Source of the DNA: Tannerella sp.
Lineage (GTDB): Bacteria > Bacteroidota > Bacteroidia > Bacteroidales > Tannerellaceae
NCBI GenBank assembly: GCA_031269635.1
Contig: JAISYY010000012.1
Location: 1 to 7,911, forward strand
Direction of reading: 5' to 3'
DNA length: 7,911 nucleotides
The position numbers and the translations under genes are program-made. A model generated the notes under the pieces. The model did not search any database, had not been told where the DNA came from, and saw only the letters and a list, made by a program, of their open reading frames with translations. Shown in pieces: positions 6,896-7,911 of this stretch; position 1 is the stretch's first letter; each line of letters starts with the position of its first letter.

Positions 6896-7911
6896 ATGGA
6901 ACAATTATCAGCACGTTTGGTCAGCTTGTCGCCGTCGGAGACGCTGGCTATGTCGCAAAAGAGTAATGAACTGAAAGCGCAGGGTTTTGACGTTATCAAT
7001 CTTAGTGTGGGCGAACCGGATTTTAATACGCCTGATCATATCAAGGCTGCGGCTAAAAAAGCTATTGATGACAATTTTTCGTTTTATTCGCCGGTGCCGG
7101 GGTATCCTGACTTGCGTAAGGCTATCGTTGAAAAACTGAAACGTGAAAACAATCTGGAGTATACGGCTGACCGGATTATCGTTTCAAGCGGGGCTAAGCA
7201 GTCTGTCTGTAACGTTTTGCTTAGCATCGTGGGGCCGGGCGATGAGGTGATCGTCCCGGCGCCGTACTGGGTCAGTTATGTCGAAATGGTTAAACTTGCC
7301 GAAGGAACTAATGTTATCGTAAATGCAGGCATTGAGCAGGATTTTAAGATAACGCCCGCACAGCTTGAAGCTGCGATAACGCCCAGGACGAAAGCGCTTA
7401 TCCTGTGCTCGCCTTCCAACCCTACGGGAAGCGTATATGGCCGGGAGGAACTGGAAGGCCTGGCGGATGTACTGGCGAAGTATCCGCATGTGACGGTTCT
7501 GTCGGACGAGATTTATGAGCATATTAATTATGTCGGGAAGCACGAAAGTATCGCACAGTTTGAAGCCGTTAAGGATCGCGTTGTTGTGATCAACGGCGTG
7601 TCCAAGGCGTATGCGATGACGGGATGGCGTATCGGATTCATCGCGGCTCCGTTATGGATTGCTAAAGCTTGTAATAAACTGCAGGGGCAGTATACGTCCG
7701 GGCCAAATTCCATTGCACAGAAAGCGTCCGTAGCCGCGTTTACGGGCGACCAGGCGTGCGTGGAGGAGATGCGCCGGGCTTTCCTCCGCCGCCGTGACCT
7801 GATTGTCGGTCTTTGCAGGGAGATTCCGGGCGTGAAGCTGAATGTTCCGCAGGGCGCTTTCTACATCTTCCCCGAAGTAAGCTGTTATTACGGGAAAAGC
7901 GCCGGCGGACG
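6896..7911 (+). CDS. Class I PLP aminotransferase, aspartate aminotransferase type (partial, C-terminus cut off)
   Basis: There are 338 codons up to the window edge; the family usually has about 397 residues, so the last 60 or so are missing. The fold-type I aminotransferase motifs are in place: LSVGEPDF at 36-43 for the substrate loop, SSGAKQ at 97-102 in the cofactor phosphate-binding region, SPSNPTG with Asn175, LSDEIYE with Asp204 and Tyr207, and VSKAYAMTGWRIGF with the Schiff-base lysine at 237 and Arg245. The GWRIGF form and overall pattern fit subgroup I-gamma/Ib aspartate aminotransferases, which exchange amino groups between aspartate and 2-oxoglutarate in the cytoplasm; some relatives also use prephenate or aromatic substrates. 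The C-terminal arginine that grips the substrate carboxylate lies outside the window, so substrate choice cannot be checked. The gene follows ribBA by 24 bp on the same strand. Confidence 0.93.
   Translation, partial: MEQLSARLVSLSPSETLAMSQKSNELKAQGFDVINLSVGEPDFNTPDHIKAAAKKAIDDNFSFYSPVPGYPDLRKAIVEKLKRENNLEYTADRIIVSSGAKQSVCNVLLSIVGPGDEVIVPAPYWVSYVEMVKLAEGTNVIVNAGIEQDFKITPAQLEAAITPRTKALILCSPSNPTGSVYGREELEGLADVLAKYPHVTVLSDEIYEHINYVGKHESIAQFEAVKDRVVVINGVSKAYAMTGWRIGFIAAPLWIAKACNKLQGQYTSGPNSIAQKASVAAFTGDQACVEEMRRAFLRRRDLIVGLCREIPGVKLNVPQGAFYIFPEVSCYYGKSAGG

Overview
The window looks like ordinary chromosome from a member of the Bacteroidales. The evidence is the gene families: a DUF5686 outer-membrane barrel with a carboxypeptidase-regulatory-like N-terminus, a START-like small protein, a long LptF/LptG-type permease and a fused RibBA. 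Promoter-like sites also resemble the Bacteroidetes type (TTTG, about 19 bp, TAnnTTTG), and starts are AT-rich with few Shine-Dalgarno sites. Base composition is moderate and fairly even. I cannot name the genus; the Tannerellaceae/Porphyromonadaceae side of the order is a guess from memory.

Layout: bases 1-602 carry the N-terminal 200 residues of a minus-strand sugar-nucleotide-type nucleotidyltransferase that runs off the left edge. A divergent AT-rich spacer (603-736) follows, with two interleaved promoter-like sites. Then come five plus-strand genes with short gaps (34, 8, 9 and 24 bp): the DUF5686 protein (737-3292), the START-like protein (3327-3707), the LptF/LptG-family permease (3716-5647), ribBA (5657-6871) and a class I PLP aminotransferase of the aspartate aminotransferase type (6896 to the right edge, about 60 residues short of the usual length). 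I see no terminator hairpin between them, so they may be one transcription unit, possibly with a weak internal start before the START-like gene.

Functionally the cluster mixes envelope and core metabolism. The DUF5686 protein should be exported and sit in the outer membrane, and the permease should extract lipopolysaccharide from the inner membrane with an ABC ATPase encoded elsewhere. RibBA makes both precursors of riboflavin, and the aminotransferase serves amino-acid metabolism. From memory, the order permease-ribBA-aminotransferase recurs in Bacteroides relatives, so this is probably conserved synteny rather than a specialised system.

No mobile element, CRISPR array, tRNA, rRNA or defence module is visible. 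I do not see an undescribed system here. The points worth a second look are start-site corrections, the divergent promoter, a Gly-to-Trp change in the GTP cyclohydrolase II domain, and the extra C-terminal domain of the permease.
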